Of a stretch of DNA of 54,226 nt, positions 36,012 through 45,974 are shown piece by piece. The stretch's first letter is position 1. Every line of letters starts with the position of its first letter. The stretch comes from Deltaproteobacteria bacterium (GTDB lineage Bacteria; Desulfobacterota; Binatia; UTPRO1): NCBI GenBank assembly GCA_016200545.1, contig JACQEO010000022.1:1-54226 (forward strand). Direction: 5' to 3'. The notes under the pieces are model-generated. The model was given only the letters and a program-made list of their open reading frames with translations, searched no databases and was not told the DNA's origin. Position numbers and translations under genes: made by a program.

Positions 36012-37382
36012 TCATTCGAGCCAGCGCGACCAGCTCGGATTGCTATCATCGCCTCCTTGTGGGGTCAATCTTTTCTGATGCGTGCCGCTCACATCGGAGA
36101 CGTAGATGGCGCCGCTGCCGTCGCGCGTCGAGCTGAACGCGAGGTAGCGTCCGTCGGGCGACCACGATGGATCCTCGTTGTCGCCGGCGGTGTTGGTGAT
36201 CTGCTTCGCGTCGTCGCCTTTTGCGTCGACGACGAAGACCTGGAAACGTCGCCCGAGGCGGCTCGCATAAGCGATGCGATCGCCCGTCGGCGACCATGCG
36301 GGCGAGGTATTGTAGTTGCCCTGGTAGCTCACCCGCCGCGGCTCGCCGCCGTCCGCACTCACGACGTAGATCTGCGGCCCACCGCCGCGGTCGGAGCAGA
36401 AGACGAGCGAGCGACCGTCGGGTGACCACGACGGCGAGACGTCGAGCGCCCGGTCGCGCGTCACCCAGCGGATCAGCTGGCCGCTCGGATCGAGGAGCGC
36501 GACGTCGGTCTGTCCGCCGCTCTCGAGCGCGACGGCGATGGCGCGTCCGCCCGGCGAGAAGCGCCCGCCGAGGTTCAGGCCGCGCTGCGCCGAGATCAGC
36601 CGCGGCGCGCCGCCGCCGAGATCGATCTCGAAGAGGCTCGGATTGCCGGTGCGGTACGACGTGAAGAGCAGCGCGCGCGAGTCCGGACTCCAGCTCGGCG
36701 AGAGCGCGATCATGCGCTCGCGCGTCACCTGGCGGAGGTCGCCGCCGTCGAGGGACATCGCCCAGATCTCCTTGAAGCGCCCGTCGCGCCGCGACGCGAA
36801 GGCGATCCGCGAGTCGAACGGTCCGCGCGCGCCGGTGAGCGCCAGCATGATCTCGTCGGCGAAGCGGTGCGCGATGCGGCGCAGGTCGCCGTCGCCGATT
36901 CGGTAGCGTTTGCCCGCGAGCTGCTTGCGCTCGACGACGTCGAAGAGCCGCGCCTCGACGACGACGCCGTCGCCCTCATGCTCGAGCGTGCCCTTCACCA
37001 GCGCGAGGGCGCCGATCGTCTTCCAATTGTCGAAGTTGATGCTGTCGGTCGTCGCCCCCGAGTGTTCCGCGTCCTCGATGTAGGCGGCTGGATCGATCAC
37101 CTTGAAGAGGCCGAAGAGATCGAGATCGCGCGCGACGACGTCGGCGAAGCGGTCGCCGTCGTGGGCGTCGCCGCCGCTCTTCAAGGGCGAGACCGCGATC
37201 GGGTAGCTGGTCGATCCCGGGCCGACGATCGTGCCGCGCACCTGCGCGTGCGCCGACGCGGCAAGTGCGAGAACCGCCGCACCCAGCACCACCGCCGACC
37301 GGCGGGCGGCGACGACACCGCGCGCGCCTCGTCGCCGACGACCGTGATCGCCACGCTTCGCTGCCAATGCTCCTCCCATCAT
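36012..37382 (-). CDS. tolB: Tol-Pal system beta-propeller protein TolB
   Basis: Periplasmic propeller that binds Pal and TolA. The 456 residues start at ATG 37382 with a long Arg-rich n-region and a signal segment (SAVVLGAAVLALAASAHA). The N-terminal alpha/beta domain (FADVVARDLDLFGLFKVIDP) is followed by WD40-like/PD40 repeats, e.g. ALSPSWSPDSRALLFTSYRT, SPSWSPDGRSLVFCSDRGG and TSPAWSPTGDRIAYASRLG. It follows tolA by 20 bp. Confidence 0.96.
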   Translation of the reverse strand: MMGGALAAKRGDHGRRRRGARGVVAARRSAVVLGAAVLALAASAHAQVRGTIVGPGSTSYPIAVSPLKSGGDAHDGDRFADVVARDLDLFGLFKVIDPAAYIEDAEHSGATTDSINFDNWKTIGALALVKGTLEHEGDGVVVEARLFDVVERKQLAGKRYRIGDGDLRRIAHRFADEIMLALTGARGPFDSRIAFASRRDGRFKEIWAMSLDGGDLRQVTRERMIALSPSWSPDSRALLFTSYRTGNPSLFEIDLGGGAPRLISAQRGLNLGGRFSPGGRAIAVALESGGQTDVALLDPSGQLIRWVTRDRALDVSPSWSPDGRSLVFCSDRGGGPQIYVVSADGGEPRRVSYQGNYNTSPAWSPTGDRIAYASRLGRRFQVFVVDAKGDDAKQITNTAGDNEDPSWSPDGRYLAFSSTRDGSGAIYVSDVSGTHQKRLTPQGGDDSNPSWSRWLE

Positions 37383-37402
37383 GCCTCCTTCGCCACGCGC
37401 GC

Positions 37403-38500
37403 TCAGCCTGAAGGCCGTCGCAAGTCCGCCGGTCGGAACGTGAGCTCGACGTCGGTAAAGTCTTTCCGATACGCCTGCGGCGGCGGCGCCAGCGGGCTCG
37501 CACGTTTCACCGCGCGCTCGACCGACGCGTCATAGCCCGAATCGCCCGAGCCCTCCACCAGACGAATGTCCGTGATTTCTCCCGAGTCGAGGATGCTGAA
37601 GTGGATGGTGACGCGCAAGTCGGCGCGCTCGCCGACATACGTCCAACTCTCTTTGATCCTCGTCAGCATCTGATTGTAGTAGACGACGAATTCGAGACCG
37701 CGAAGCGTTCCGCCGCCGCCCGGCCCTTCGCCGCCGACCCCCGCCGGCCCGTTCAGTGTGCGTTCGGTGCCGCCCATACCGCCGCCCGTTCCAGGAGCGG
37801 AGAGACCCGTGGTGCCGCCCTTCGCCACGCGCGATTCGACGCCCTTGATCGCGGCCGCGAGCTCGCTGTCGAGGTCACCGCCGGCATGCGCCTTCGCCGA
37901 CGCGTCGCCGCGGGCCGCCGGCGACGGCGCCGACGGCGGCGCGTCACGGCGCGCGAGCGCGACGGGACTCGCCGTCGGCTTCGCGTTCGCGCGCGCCGCC
38001 GGGCTCGCCGTCGCCTTCGGCCGCGCGACGACGACCGGGGTCGGTGACGCCTTCACCGCGGGACGTGTGATCGGCGTCGGGCGCCCCGTCGGCGCGACGC
38101 GCGTCGGCTGCGGCGCGGGTGTGGCCTTGGGGAGCACCACGGCGCCGAGGTCATCTCGCGGCGACTCGGGCTCCGGCGCCGCCGCCTTCGCGACCTGCTC
38201 GGGCTCGTGGCGTTGCTCCTCGGGTTCGGGTGGCGGCTGGGGCGCGGGGCGCGGCGGCGCGGCGTGCCGGCTCGCGGCGCCACCGCCGATCGGCCCGGCG
38301 AGAAGCTTGCCGCCGAGCGCGTTCGGATCGACGATCTCGACCGTGTACGCGGTCGGCGGCGCGGCGCGCATGCGCTGCGGCGCGAGCAACATGAACCCGA
38401 TCGCGAGCGCGTGCAGGATCGCCGACAGCAGCGTTCCCCGCAGGAACGAGCCCTCGGCGCTTCGCCGCTCGTCGCGCTCGCGGCGCCGTCCGTCGGGCAC
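37403..38500 (-). CDS. tolA: TolA/TonB-type energy transducer
   Basis: Links the TolQR motor to the outer membrane. GTG 38500 gives 365 residues: a cytoplasmic Arg-rich start, one membrane helix (GTLLSAILHALAIGFMLLAP), a long Pro/Ala/Lys-rich periplasmic linker (about residues 45-230), then a TonB-like C-terminal domain (LRGLEFVVYYNQMLTRIKES, LRVTIHFSILDSGEITDIRL, SPLAPPPQAYRKDFTDVELTF split at DF). The gene order tolQ-tolR-this-tolB supports TolA over TonB; the sequence alone would allow either. Confidence 0.9.
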   Translation of the reverse strand: MPDGRRRERDERRSAEGSFLRGTLLSAILHALAIGFMLLAPQRMRAAPPTAYTVEIVDPNALGGKLLAGPIGGGAASRHAAPPRPAPQPPPEPEEQRHEPEQVAKAAAPEPESPRDDLGAVVLPKATPAPQPTRVAPTGRPTPITRPAVKASPTPVVVARPKATASPAARANAKPTASPVALARRDAPPSAPSPAARGDASAKAHAGGDLDSELAAAIKGVESRVAKGGTTGLSAPGTGGGMGGTERTLNGPAGVGGEGPGGGGTLRGLEFVVYYNQMLTRIKESWTYVGERADLRVTIHFSILDSGEITDIRLVEGSGDSGYDASVERAVKRASPLAPPPQAYRKDFTDVELTFRPADLRRPSG

Positions 38501-38503
38501 GGA

Positions 38504-38920
38504 TCACCGCCCTTCCGGCGGCGGCTCCGTCACCATGCCGAGTCGGCTCACGCCGGCCTCTTTCACCGCCGCGATGACGCGCACGACCTCGCCGTAGGGC
38601 ACATTGCGATCGGCCCGCAGCAACACTTGGTGGTCCGGCCGCGCCTGCGCGATCGCGACCAGCTTGGCGCGCAGATCCGCGAGGGCGATCGGATTGTCGT
38701 TCAGGTAGATCGAGCCGTTGCGTGCGACGCCGACGACGAGCGGCTCCTCCTGCGCTGTGAGCGGCGCCGTGCGCGTCTTCGGCAGGTCGACGGCGACGCC
38801 CTGCTGGATGATCGGCGCCGTCACCATGAAGATGACGAGCAGGACGAGCATGACGTCGACGAGCGGCGTCACGTTGATCTGCGCGATGCTGCCGCCGCCG
38901 CCTTGGCTATCGAAGGCCAT
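38504..38920 (-). CDS. tolR: Biopolymer transport protein TolR/ExbD
   Basis: Proton-channel partner of TolQ. The 138 residues contain a short cytoplasmic start, then INVTPLVDVMLVLLVIFMVT with the channel Asp, and a periplasmic domain (VAVDLPKTRTAPLTAQEEPL, IYLNDNPIALADLRAKL, VLLRADRNVPYGEVVRVIAA). Gaps are 6 bp from tolQ and 3 bp to tolA. Confidence 0.95.
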   Translation of the reverse strand: MAFDSQGGGGSIAQINVTPLVDVMLVLLVIFMVTAPIIQQGVAVDLPKTRTAPLTAQEEPLVVGVARNGSIYLNDNPIALADLRAKLVAIAQARPDHQVLLRADRNVPYGEVVRVIAAVKEAGVSRLGMVTEPPPEGR

Positions 38921-38926
38921 CGCTGC

Positions 38927-39679
38927 TCATTTGAGGAAGTGCCGTTCGGCGATGTTGAGGAACTCCGAGGCGAAGTTGTCCATCTCGGCCGAGAGGACGC
39001 GGACCTTCCCCGCGAAGTGATTGTACGCGATTACCGCGGGGATCGCCGCGGCGAGGCCGATCGCGGTCGCGATCAATGCCTCCGAGATGCCGGGCGCGAC
39101 CGCCTGGATACTCGACGACTGCGTCACGCTGAGACCGCGGAAGGCGTTCATGATCCCCCACACGGTGCCGAAGAGGCCGACGAAGGGCGCGGAGCTCGCG
39201 GTCGTCGCCAGAAACGTCAGCGAGCGCTCGAGCTTCGTCACCTCCTGCGTCGTCGCGCGCTTCATCGCACGCGCGACGTTCTCGACACCGCCGAGGTCGG
39301 TGGACATCTCGTCGCCGCCGGCTGCCTGGCGCTTGGCGCGCGTCAGTCGCACGAGCTCTTGATACCCCGCGCGGAAGACCTGCGCGACCGGGCTCTCTTT
39401 GAGGTCGACGCTGGCGGTGTTGATCGCGGTGAGATTCTTCGCGTCCCAGAAGATGTCGATGAAGCGCTCCGACTCGCGCTCGGCGCGGCGCATCTGGCGC
39501 TGCTTGGTGAAGATGATCGCCCAACTCACGACCGAGAAGCCCAGGAGCAGGAAGAGGACGCCCTGGACGACCGCGCCCGAACCGGTGACCATCTGGACGA
39601 TGGTCTCCTGCGGGCGCGGAATCGTCAGCGGCTCGGCTTGCGTCAGCAGCTGGCGGACGGTGGACAGCCACATGCTCAT
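38927..39679 (-). CDS. tolQ: TolQ/ExbB/MotA proton channel protein
   Basis: Inner-membrane motor subunit of Tol-Pal. Start chosen at ATG 39679 (MSMWLSTVRQLLTQ) because GAGGGGTGAG precedes it; ATG 39703 is also in frame. It has three membrane helices: VVQGVLFLLLGFSVVSWAII, LTFLATTASSAPFVGLFGTV and SEALIATAIGLAAAIPAVIA, with the conserved Thr/Gly-rich pattern TxxxAPxxGLxGTVxGxMxAF. First gene of the tol operon, behind a promoter at 39724-39752, divergent from gap. Confidence 0.95.
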   Translation of the reverse strand: MSMWLSTVRQLLTQAEPLTIPRPQETIVQMVTGSGAVVQGVLFLLLGFSVVSWAIIFTKQRQMRRAERESERFIDIFWDAKNLTAINTASVDLKESPVAQVFRAGYQELVRLTRAKRQAAGGDEMSTDLGGVENVARAMKRATTQEVTKLERSLTFLATTASSAPFVGLFGTVWGIMNAFRGLSVTQSSSIQAVAPGISEALIATAIGLAAAIPAVIAYNHFAGKVRVLSAEMDNFASEFLNIAERHFLK

Positions 39680-39723
39680 CTCACCCCTCAACAGAACCGT
39701 CACGCGGAAGGAACGAAAGGCGA

Positions 39724-39752
39724 ACGCTAGTATAGGACTACTAGGCAGTCAA
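39724..39752 (-). promoter_or_regulatory. Likely tolQ promoter
   Basis: TTGACT (39752-39747), 17 nt, TAGCGT (39729-39724) on the minus strand; spacer ends TATAC. Matches the rho promoter arrangement. It lies 45 bp upstream of the chosen tolQ start and faces the gap promoter. Confidence 0.5.
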
Positions 39753-39778
39753 TCATGCGTCGTTATTGAGGAAGTTGG

Positions 39779-39807
39779 TTGACTGTCCTCCCGGCGCATG
39801 TCATACG
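39779..39807 (+). promoter_or_regulatory. Possible gap operon promoter
   Basis: TTGACT (39779-39784) and, after 17 nt, CATACG (39802-39807) on the plus strand, 70 bp before the gap start. The -10 is weak; the -35 is the same as in the divergent tolQ promoter. Confidence 0.35.
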
Positions 39808-39876
39808 GGCCGCTTACCCACGCCGAGCCCGGACACGATCCGGCGGCGACCATCACGTCCGAGGAGGTACTTCCCC

Positions 39877-40884
<1,008 letters not shown>

Positions 40885-40897
40885 GCGGTCGCGCCCA

Positions 40898-42076
40898 GTG
40901 GCGCTGCGCACCATCGATAGCCTGGACGTCGCCGGCAAGCGGGCATTCATTCGCGCCGACTTCAACGTGCCGTTGAAGGACGGCGTCATCACCGACGCGA
41001 CCCGCATCGAGGCGGCGCTGCCGACGATCCAGTGGGCGGTCGCTCACGGCGCGCGCGTGATGCTCGCGTCGCACCTCGGCCGTCCGAAGGGCAAGCGCGA
41101 TCCCAAGTACTCGTTGAAGCCGGTCGCCGAGGCGCTCGCCGAACTGCTGCACATGAAGGTGATCCTCGCGCCCGACTGCGTCGGTCCCGAGGTCGAGCGC
41201 CTGAGCCGCACCCTCGATCGCCGCGAGGTGCTGCTGCTCGAAAACCTGCGGTTCCACCCCGAGGAAGAAGCGAACGATCCTGCCTTCGCCCGCCAGCTCG
41301 CGGCGCTCGCCGACGTCTACGTCGACGACGCCTTCGGCGCCGCCCACCGCGCACATGCCTCGACCGAGGGGATGGCGCACGTCGTGCCGGTTACGGCGGC
41401 GGGTTTCCTCATGCGCAAGGAGGTCGAGGCGCTCGCGAAGATCAGCAACGCTCCCGACCGGCCGGTGGTGGCGATCCTCGGCGGCGCCAAGGTGTCGGAC
41501 AAGATCAAGGTGATCGAGCACCTCCTCGACAAGGTCGAGATGCTCCTAATCGGCGGCGCGATGGCCTACACCTTCCTCCTCGCCGCCGGCCACACCGTCG
41601 GCGACTCGCTCGTCGAGCGCGACCGCCTCGACGTCGCGCGCGACGTGCTCGCCCGCGCCAAGCAACGCGGCGACGCGCTCCGCCTGCCGCTCGACCATCT
41701 CGTCACCACCGATCTCACCGGCGCCGCGCCGCTGCGCGAGGTCGGCGTCGACATCCCCGACGGGCTGAAGGGCGTCGACATCGGCCCGCGGACGATCGAC
41801 GACTACCGCCGGGAGATCGCGCGCGCCCACACCATCTTCTGGAACGGCCCGATGGGAATCTTCGAGGTCGACGCGTTCAGCCGCGGCACCATGGCGATCG
41901 CCAACGTGCTCGCCGACAGCAACGCCACCACCGTCGTCGGCGGCGGCGACTCGATCGCCGCCCTCCGCCGTTCCGGACGGAGCGACGACATCACGCACAT
42001 CTCGACCGGCGGCGGCGCCTCGCTCGAGTTCCTCGAGGGCCATCCCCTCCCTGGCCTCACGGTGCTGGAACAATGA
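40898..42076 (+). CDS. pgk: Phosphoglycerate kinase
   Basis: Transfers phosphate from 1,3-bisphosphoglycerate to ADP. GTG 40898 starts MALRTIDSLDVAGKRAFIRA; 392 residues. Motifs: RADFNVPLKDGVITDATRIE, SHLGRPKGKRDPKYSLKPVA, LLLENLRFHPEEEANDPAFA, VAILGGAKVSDKIKVIEHLL, and the C-terminal nucleotide loop VVGGGDSIAALRRSG with STGGGASLEFLEG. Its TGA overlaps the tpiA ATG (ATGA). Confidence 0.97.
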   Translation: MALRTIDSLDVAGKRAFIRADFNVPLKDGVITDATRIEAALPTIQWAVAHGARVMLASHLGRPKGKRDPKYSLKPVAEALAELLHMKVILAPDCVGPEVERLSRTLDRREVLLLENLRFHPEEEANDPAFARQLAALADVYVDDAFGAAHRAHASTEGMAHVVPVTAAGFLMRKEVEALAKISNAPDRPVVAILGGAKVSDKIKVIEHLLDKVEMLLIGGAMAYTFLLAAGHTVGDSLVERDRLDVARDVLARAKQRGDALRLPLDHLVTTDLTGAAPLREVGVDIPDGLKGVDIGPRTIDDYRREIARAHTIFWNGPMGIFEVDAFSRGTMAIANVLADSNATTVVGGGDSIAALRRSGRSDDITHISTGGGASLEFLEGHPLPGLTVLEQ

Positions 42077-42840
42077 AGAAGTCCGCCACCCGCCGTCCCC
42101 TGATCGCCGGCAATTGGAAGATGCACGCAACGCGCGCCGAGTCCGTCGCCCTGATCGACGGCATCAAGGCCGCCGCGGCCGGCGCGCGTGACCGCGAAGT
42201 CGTCGTCGCGCCGCCCTACACCGCGCTCGAGACCGTCGCCCGCGCCATCGCCGACACCGCGATCGGACTCGCCGGGCAAAATCTCCATTGGGAGTCGAAA
42301 GGTGCCTTCACCGGCGAGATCGCCGGCGAGATGTTGAAGGACGTCGGCTGCACCTACGTCATCGTCGGCCACTCCGAGCGGCGCCTGTTCTTCAGCGAGA
42401 CCAACGAGACCGTGCGCCAGAAGATCGCGGCCGCCCTGCGCGCCGGCCTGAAGCCGATCGTCTGCATCGGCGAGACCCTGCGCGAGCGCGAGGGCGACAA
42501 CACCCTGCCCGTCATCGAGCGCCAAGTGCGCGACGGCCTCGCCGAGTTCGGCCGCGACGTCGTCCGCGGCCTGGCGATCGCCTACGAGCCGGTGTGGGCG
42601 ATCGGCACCGGCCAGACCGCCACCCCCGAGCAGGCGCAGGAGGTCCATGCCGCCATCCGGGCGCTGCTGCGCGAGCTCGCCGGCGACAGCGGCGGCGAGG
42701 CGGTGCGGATCCTCTACGGCGGCAGCGTCAAAGCCGACAACATCGACAGCCTGATCGCGCAGCCCGACATCGACGGCGCGCTCGTCGGCGGCGCGAGCCT
42801 CGACGCCGCCGCGTTTGCTCGCATCATCGCGTTTCGCTAA
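42073..42840 (+). CDS. tpiA: Triosephosphate isomerase
   Basis: Interconverts dihydroxyacetone phosphate and glyceraldehyde 3-phosphate. ATG 42073 gives 255 residues: RRPLIAGNWKMHATRAESVA (catalytic Lys), YVIVGHSERRLFFSETNETV (His), and AYEPVWAIGTGQTATPEQAQ (Glu), then RILYGGSVKADN and GALVGGASLDAAAFARII for phosphate binding. Coupled to pgk; secG follows 13 bp later. Confidence 0.97.
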   Translation: MKKSATRRPLIAGNWKMHATRAESVALIDGIKAAAAGARDREVVVAPPYTALETVARAIADTAIGLAGQNLHWESKGAFTGEIAGEMLKDVGCTYVIVGHSERRLFFSETNETVRQKIAAALRAGLKPIVCIGETLREREGDNTLPVIERQVRDGLAEFGRDVVRGLAIAYEPVWAIGTGQTATPEQAQEVHAAIRALLRELAGDSGGEAVRILYGGSVKADNIDSLIAQPDIDGALVGGASLDAAAFARIIAFR

Positions 42841-42853
42841 GGGAGCAGTAGTC

Positions 42854-43279
42854 ATGATGATGCTCGTCACCATCGTCCACGTCCTCGCCTGCATTGTCCT
42901 CGTCCTCACCGTTCTCTTGCAGGCGGGCAAAGGCGCCGACATCGGCGCCGTCTTCGGCGGCGCCAGCACCACGATCTTCGGCAGCAGCGGCGCCGGCAAC
43001 TTCCTCACCCGGCTCACGACCGGCGCCGCGATCGTCTTCATGATCACGTCGCTGACGCTCACCCGCGGGGGGGCGAACCGCCCGAGCTCGACGCTCATGC
43101 CCGAGAGTGCCGCACCGTCGTCGCGCGGCGAGCCGCTCGCGGGTGGTCCCGCCGGCGAAGACGAGGACACCGCCGTCGCACCGCCGGAAGGCGTTGCCGA
43201 CGAGGGTGCTGCGGCGCCCGCCGCCGAGGCGCCGCACGAGGCAGCGCCCGCCGTCCCGCCCGCTCCCGCCGCTCCGTAG
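42854..43279 (+). CDS. secG: Preprotein translocase subunit SecG
   Basis: Small membrane subunit of the SecYEG channel. The 141-residue protein has the usual two helices (LVTIVHVLACIVLVLTVLLQ and TTGAAIVFMITSLTLTRG) with the conserved QAGKGADIGAVFGGASTTIF between them. The second half is a 60-residue Ala/Pro/Glu-rich tail, which is long for SecG but common in GC-rich bacteria. Last gene of the gap operon; it converges with the DUF155 gene. Confidence 0.95.
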   Translation: MMMLVTIVHVLACIVLVLTVLLQAGKGADIGAVFGGASTTIFGSSGAGNFLTRLTTGAAIVFMITSLTLTRGGANRPSSTLMPESAAPSSRGEPLAGGPAGEDEDTAVAPPEGVADEGAAAPAAEAPHEAAPAVPPAPAAP

Positions 43280-43297
43280 ATACGGCGCGGCCGCGCG

Positions 43298-44410
43298 TCA
43301 GCGGCTTACGAGAACGAGCGCAATCTCGAACACGATCAGGAGAATGATCGTCAGCTCGAGGAGCTCGGCGCGCGCCGTCGCCGCACGGCTCGCGAACACG
43401 TTGGCGACGTTTTGGATCACCTCGAGCTTGCCGTCGATGCTGCGCTGCCACTCCGCGAGATGCAGCCGGTCGGCCGTGCGCGTGTAGATCTTCGTCAGGT
43501 AGAGGTCGCCGATCAGCTTGAGCGCGTTGATCATGCGCTCGCGGAGCGTCGCGGTGTCGAGACGCAGCTCCGAGAGCTCGCGCACCCGCAGCGCCGCCGG
43601 CGTCAGCGACAGCAGCCCACGGCGCTGCGCGACGTGCTCGTACAGGCGCGCGATCCGCGTATCGAGCATGCGGTCGAGGTAGCGCAGCTCGAGGAGCTGC
43701 ACGTTCAGGAGCTCGAGGACGTTCAACACGTCCTGGTACTCGCGGTCGTAGACCAGCGCGACATTCCAATCGGTGACGACCAAGTCATCGAGCGTGTACG
43801 TCACCGCCGTCTTGAGCACGTCGTCGGTCTCGCTCGGCGAGAGGTGCGCCGTCTCACAGTGGAGGATGCGCGCCAGGAGGTCGCGGTGCGCACCCATCAG
43901 CGTGCTCGCGTCGAGCGCCGGCGCGAAGCGCGCTACTTGGATCACGTAGTAGTCCTCGACGAGATCCGCGCCGTCGAGGTTCGGCCGCGCGATCGCCGGC
44001 GCGACCCGCGGCACGACCTCCCCGAGGAGCGCGCGCGCCTCCGCCTCGAGCGCCCCGCGCGCCGTCAGCGCCGCCGTCAGCGCCGGCAGCGACGCGCCGT
44101 CGACGCCGTTGAACGGCATGCTGAAGACGATCGACGCCGCGCCGAAGTCGTGCAGCCGCAGCGCGACCTCCGCATCGACCGGCCGCTCGATGAGAAGAAG
44201 TCGCCGCACCCCGAGCGCCTGCACCAAGGGCGGCGACGCGTACTGCACGTGCGCCGGCGCGATCTTTCCACCGCCCCCCATCCCCGCGCGCACCCCCTCC
44301 GGCAACGCCTCACGCGCGCGCACCAGATCGATCTCGAACCCGAGATCGAAGGAAAAGAGCGCGAAGAGCCTGCCCGCCGCGATCTGCACGATCTGATCTT
44401 CCACCCACAC
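43298..44410 (-). CDS. RMD1/DUF155 family membrane protein
   Basis: The 370-residue protein matches the DUF155 (RMD1/YagE-like) plan: alpha/beta N-terminal domain (LFALFSFDLGFEIDLVRARE), DYYVIQVARFAP, a helical centre (VLNVLELLNVQLLELRYLDR, TRIARLYEHVAQRRGLLSLT), KIYTRTADRLHLAEWQRSID, and a C-terminal membrane helix (ELLELTIILLIVFEIALVLV). Yeast homologues are mitochondrial inner-membrane proteins involved in translation; the bacterial role is not established. It is transcribed convergently to secG. Confidence 0.85.
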   Translation of the reverse strand: MWVEDQIVQIAAGRLFALFSFDLGFEIDLVRAREALPEGVRAGMGGGGKIAPAHVQYASPPLVQALGVRRLLLIERPVDAEVALRLHDFGAASIVFSMPFNGVDGASLPALTAALTARGALEAEARALLGEVVPRVAPAIARPNLDGADLVEDYYVIQVARFAPALDASTLMGAHRDLLARILHCETAHLSPSETDDVLKTAVTYTLDDLVVTDWNVALVYDREYQDVLNVLELLNVQLLELRYLDRMLDTRIARLYEHVAQRRGLLSLTPAALRVRELSELRLDTATLRERMINALKLIGDLYLTKIYTRTADRLHLAEWQRSIDGKLEVIQNVANVFASRAATARAELLELTIILLIVFEIALVLVSR

Positions 44411-44492
44411 GGCCGAGCGTTCAACGCGCAGCGAGCGCCTACGGACTCGACAGCGCAGAAGCCCGATGGTACCTCTTGGCCATCGCTGTCAC

Positions 44493-44575
44493 GCGAGGAT
44501 GGCGGAACGGCAGACGCGCTAGTTTGAGGGGCTAGTGGGGTAACACCCGTGGGGGTTCAAGTCCCCCTCCTCGCA
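44493..44575 (+). tRNA. tRNA-Leu(GAG)
   Basis: Acceptor GCGAGGA pairs with TCCTCGC, discriminator A at 44575; CCA is not encoded. Anticodon stem CTAGT/GCTAG encloses loop TTGAGGG with anticodon GAG at 44526-44528. A class II variable arm (TGGGGTAACACCC) and T arm GGGGGTTCAAGTCCCCC follow. It is the integration site of the adjacent element: the integrase stop codon lies inside it at 44532-44534. Confidence 0.95.
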
Positions 44576-45974
44576 TTGGGTTTTCCCGCAACTTAGCCCG
44601 CCCACCCTTCGCACCGGGGACAGATAACCGGGGACACATCTCGGAATCGTCGCCGAGCAAGCTCGGATCAAGGCTCGCCAGGCGGCGCAGCTCGCTCCGT
44701 TCGTCCTTCGGCATCCACTTCGCGTAGTGCGCCTTGAGCGTGGCGAGCGCGACACCCGTCTGCTTCTCAACCCACCACGGATCGCGCACCGTCTGCAACG
44801 CCAGCGAGACGTATGTGTCCTTCGTGCAGTAGAGGCCGCGCATGCGCAGGCCGAGCGCGCGGAGCACCTTGTACCAGTGCTCCGAGAACGCCTTGGGCTC
44901 GATCAGCGCGCCCGTCGTGCTCGTGAACACCGGCGTCTCCGGCGCCACGTGCAGCGGTTGCAGCGCGCGCAGGACGCGCACCGTTTCGGGCAGCAGTTCG
45001 ACGGTGCGGCGCGCGCTCTTCGTTTTCGGCTCGCCGTAGGCGCGCGAGTGGTACGAGCGCCGCACGTGCAGCACGCCGCGCGCGAGGTCAACGTCCTGCC
45101 ACTGCAACCCCGACGCCTCGCTCGGGCGGAGCCCCGTCCAGAAGAGCGTGTGCGCGTACGCGTGGAACGCCGGATGCGGGAGGCGCCGAATCCCTCGGGA
45201 GCCGGGCAGCGGCGCGAACCCGTAGCGCTTCGTGCGCAGGTAGTCGAGGACGCGGCGCACCTCGTCGACGGTGAACGGGTCGGCCTCCGGCTGGTGCCAC
45301 GTCGGCCACGTCAGCCCGACGAACAGGTTGCGCGTGACGAGATCGTCAATCATCGCGCCGCGGATCATCGCGCGCAGCGTGCCGTTGACGATGTTGCGGA
45401 CGTACTTGACGGAGATCGGGCCCGCGACTTCGGGTCGCCCCTTCTGCTTCGCTCGCGGGCGCGCGAGGAGGTTTCGCACGAGCTGGTGAATGTCCTTCGG
45501 ACGGAGCGCCGCGAGCGGAAGATCACCGAACACCGACGGCGATTCGCCCTCACCGACATTCGTTTCGAGGATCGGGTCGCCGTGTCGGCGGTAGTCGCGC
45601 AGGAGCGCGGGGCGCAGGTTCGTCCGCGTAGCGAGCCAGTGCTTGTAGTACGCGCGCACGGTGACGATCGCCGGCAGCGGCGATGCCTCAACGCCGTCGT
45701 GCTCTCCGCCTGCTGCGAGCGGCGGGGGCGCCGTTAACATCGCGAGGATTTCATCAATTTCTGCGAGGGTCCGGCCGGCTCGCAGAAGGGCGCGCACGGT
45801 GTCTGCGAGGCGATGAGCGGCGATGCGTGCGGCCGGTGTGTCGGGACCGATCGCCCGCGCGACGTGGTGCACGCGGCCGTCGGCGTCGAGCACGCGCAGA
45901 CGGAGCCGTAGGCGACCGTCCTGCGGCTCAACCGAGCAGCCGCCGTAGTCTTTTCGTCGCTTCTTCAATCGCAA
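44532..45974 (-). CDS. Tyrosine recombinase (integrase) of the tRNA-Leu element
   Basis: Site-specific recombinase for integration and excision. The 480 residues have an N-terminal arm-binding part, a SAM-like core-binding domain (about residues 105-210) and a catalytic domain (235-430). Catalytic Arg is at TGLRPSEASGLQWQDVDL (R283), Lys likely around residues 317-319, and the nucleophile Tyr in ATLKAHYAKWMP (Y417). The usual HxxR/H box is replaced by LYCTKDTYVSLAL (residues 381-393): K and D stand where R and H are expected. The last 13 residues (GGGLEPPRVLPH) are read from the tRNA-Leu gene, typical for integrases abutting attL. Confidence 0.9.
   Translation of the reverse strand: MRLKKRRKDYGGCSVEPQDGRLRLRLRVLDADGRVHHVARAIGPDTPAARIAAHRLADTVRALLRAGRTLAEIDEILAMLTAPPPLAAGGEHDGVEASPLPAIVTVRAYYKHWLATRTNLRPALLRDYRRHGDPILETNVGEGESPSVFGDLPLAALRPKDIHQLVRNLLARPRAKQKGRPEVAGPISVKYVRNIVNGTLRAMIRGAMIDDLVTRNLFVGLTWPTWHQPEADPFTVDEVRRVLDYLRTKRYGFAPLPGSRGIRRLPHPAFHAYAHTLFWTGLRPSEASGLQWQDVDLARGVLHVRRSYHSRAYGEPKTKSARRTVELLPETVRVLRALQPLHVAPETPVFTSTTGALIEPKAFSEHWYKVLRALGLRMRGLYCTKDTYVSLALQTVRDPWWVEKQTGVALATLKAHYAKWMPKDERSELRRLASLDPSLLGDDSEMCPRLSVPGAKGGRAKLRENPMRGGGLEPPRVLPH

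Noticed and set aside
41032..42072. Extension of the tpiA frame upstream through pgk
   Set aside because: The frame is open by chance inside pgk. ATG 42073, overlapping the pgk stop, gives the standard TpiA length.
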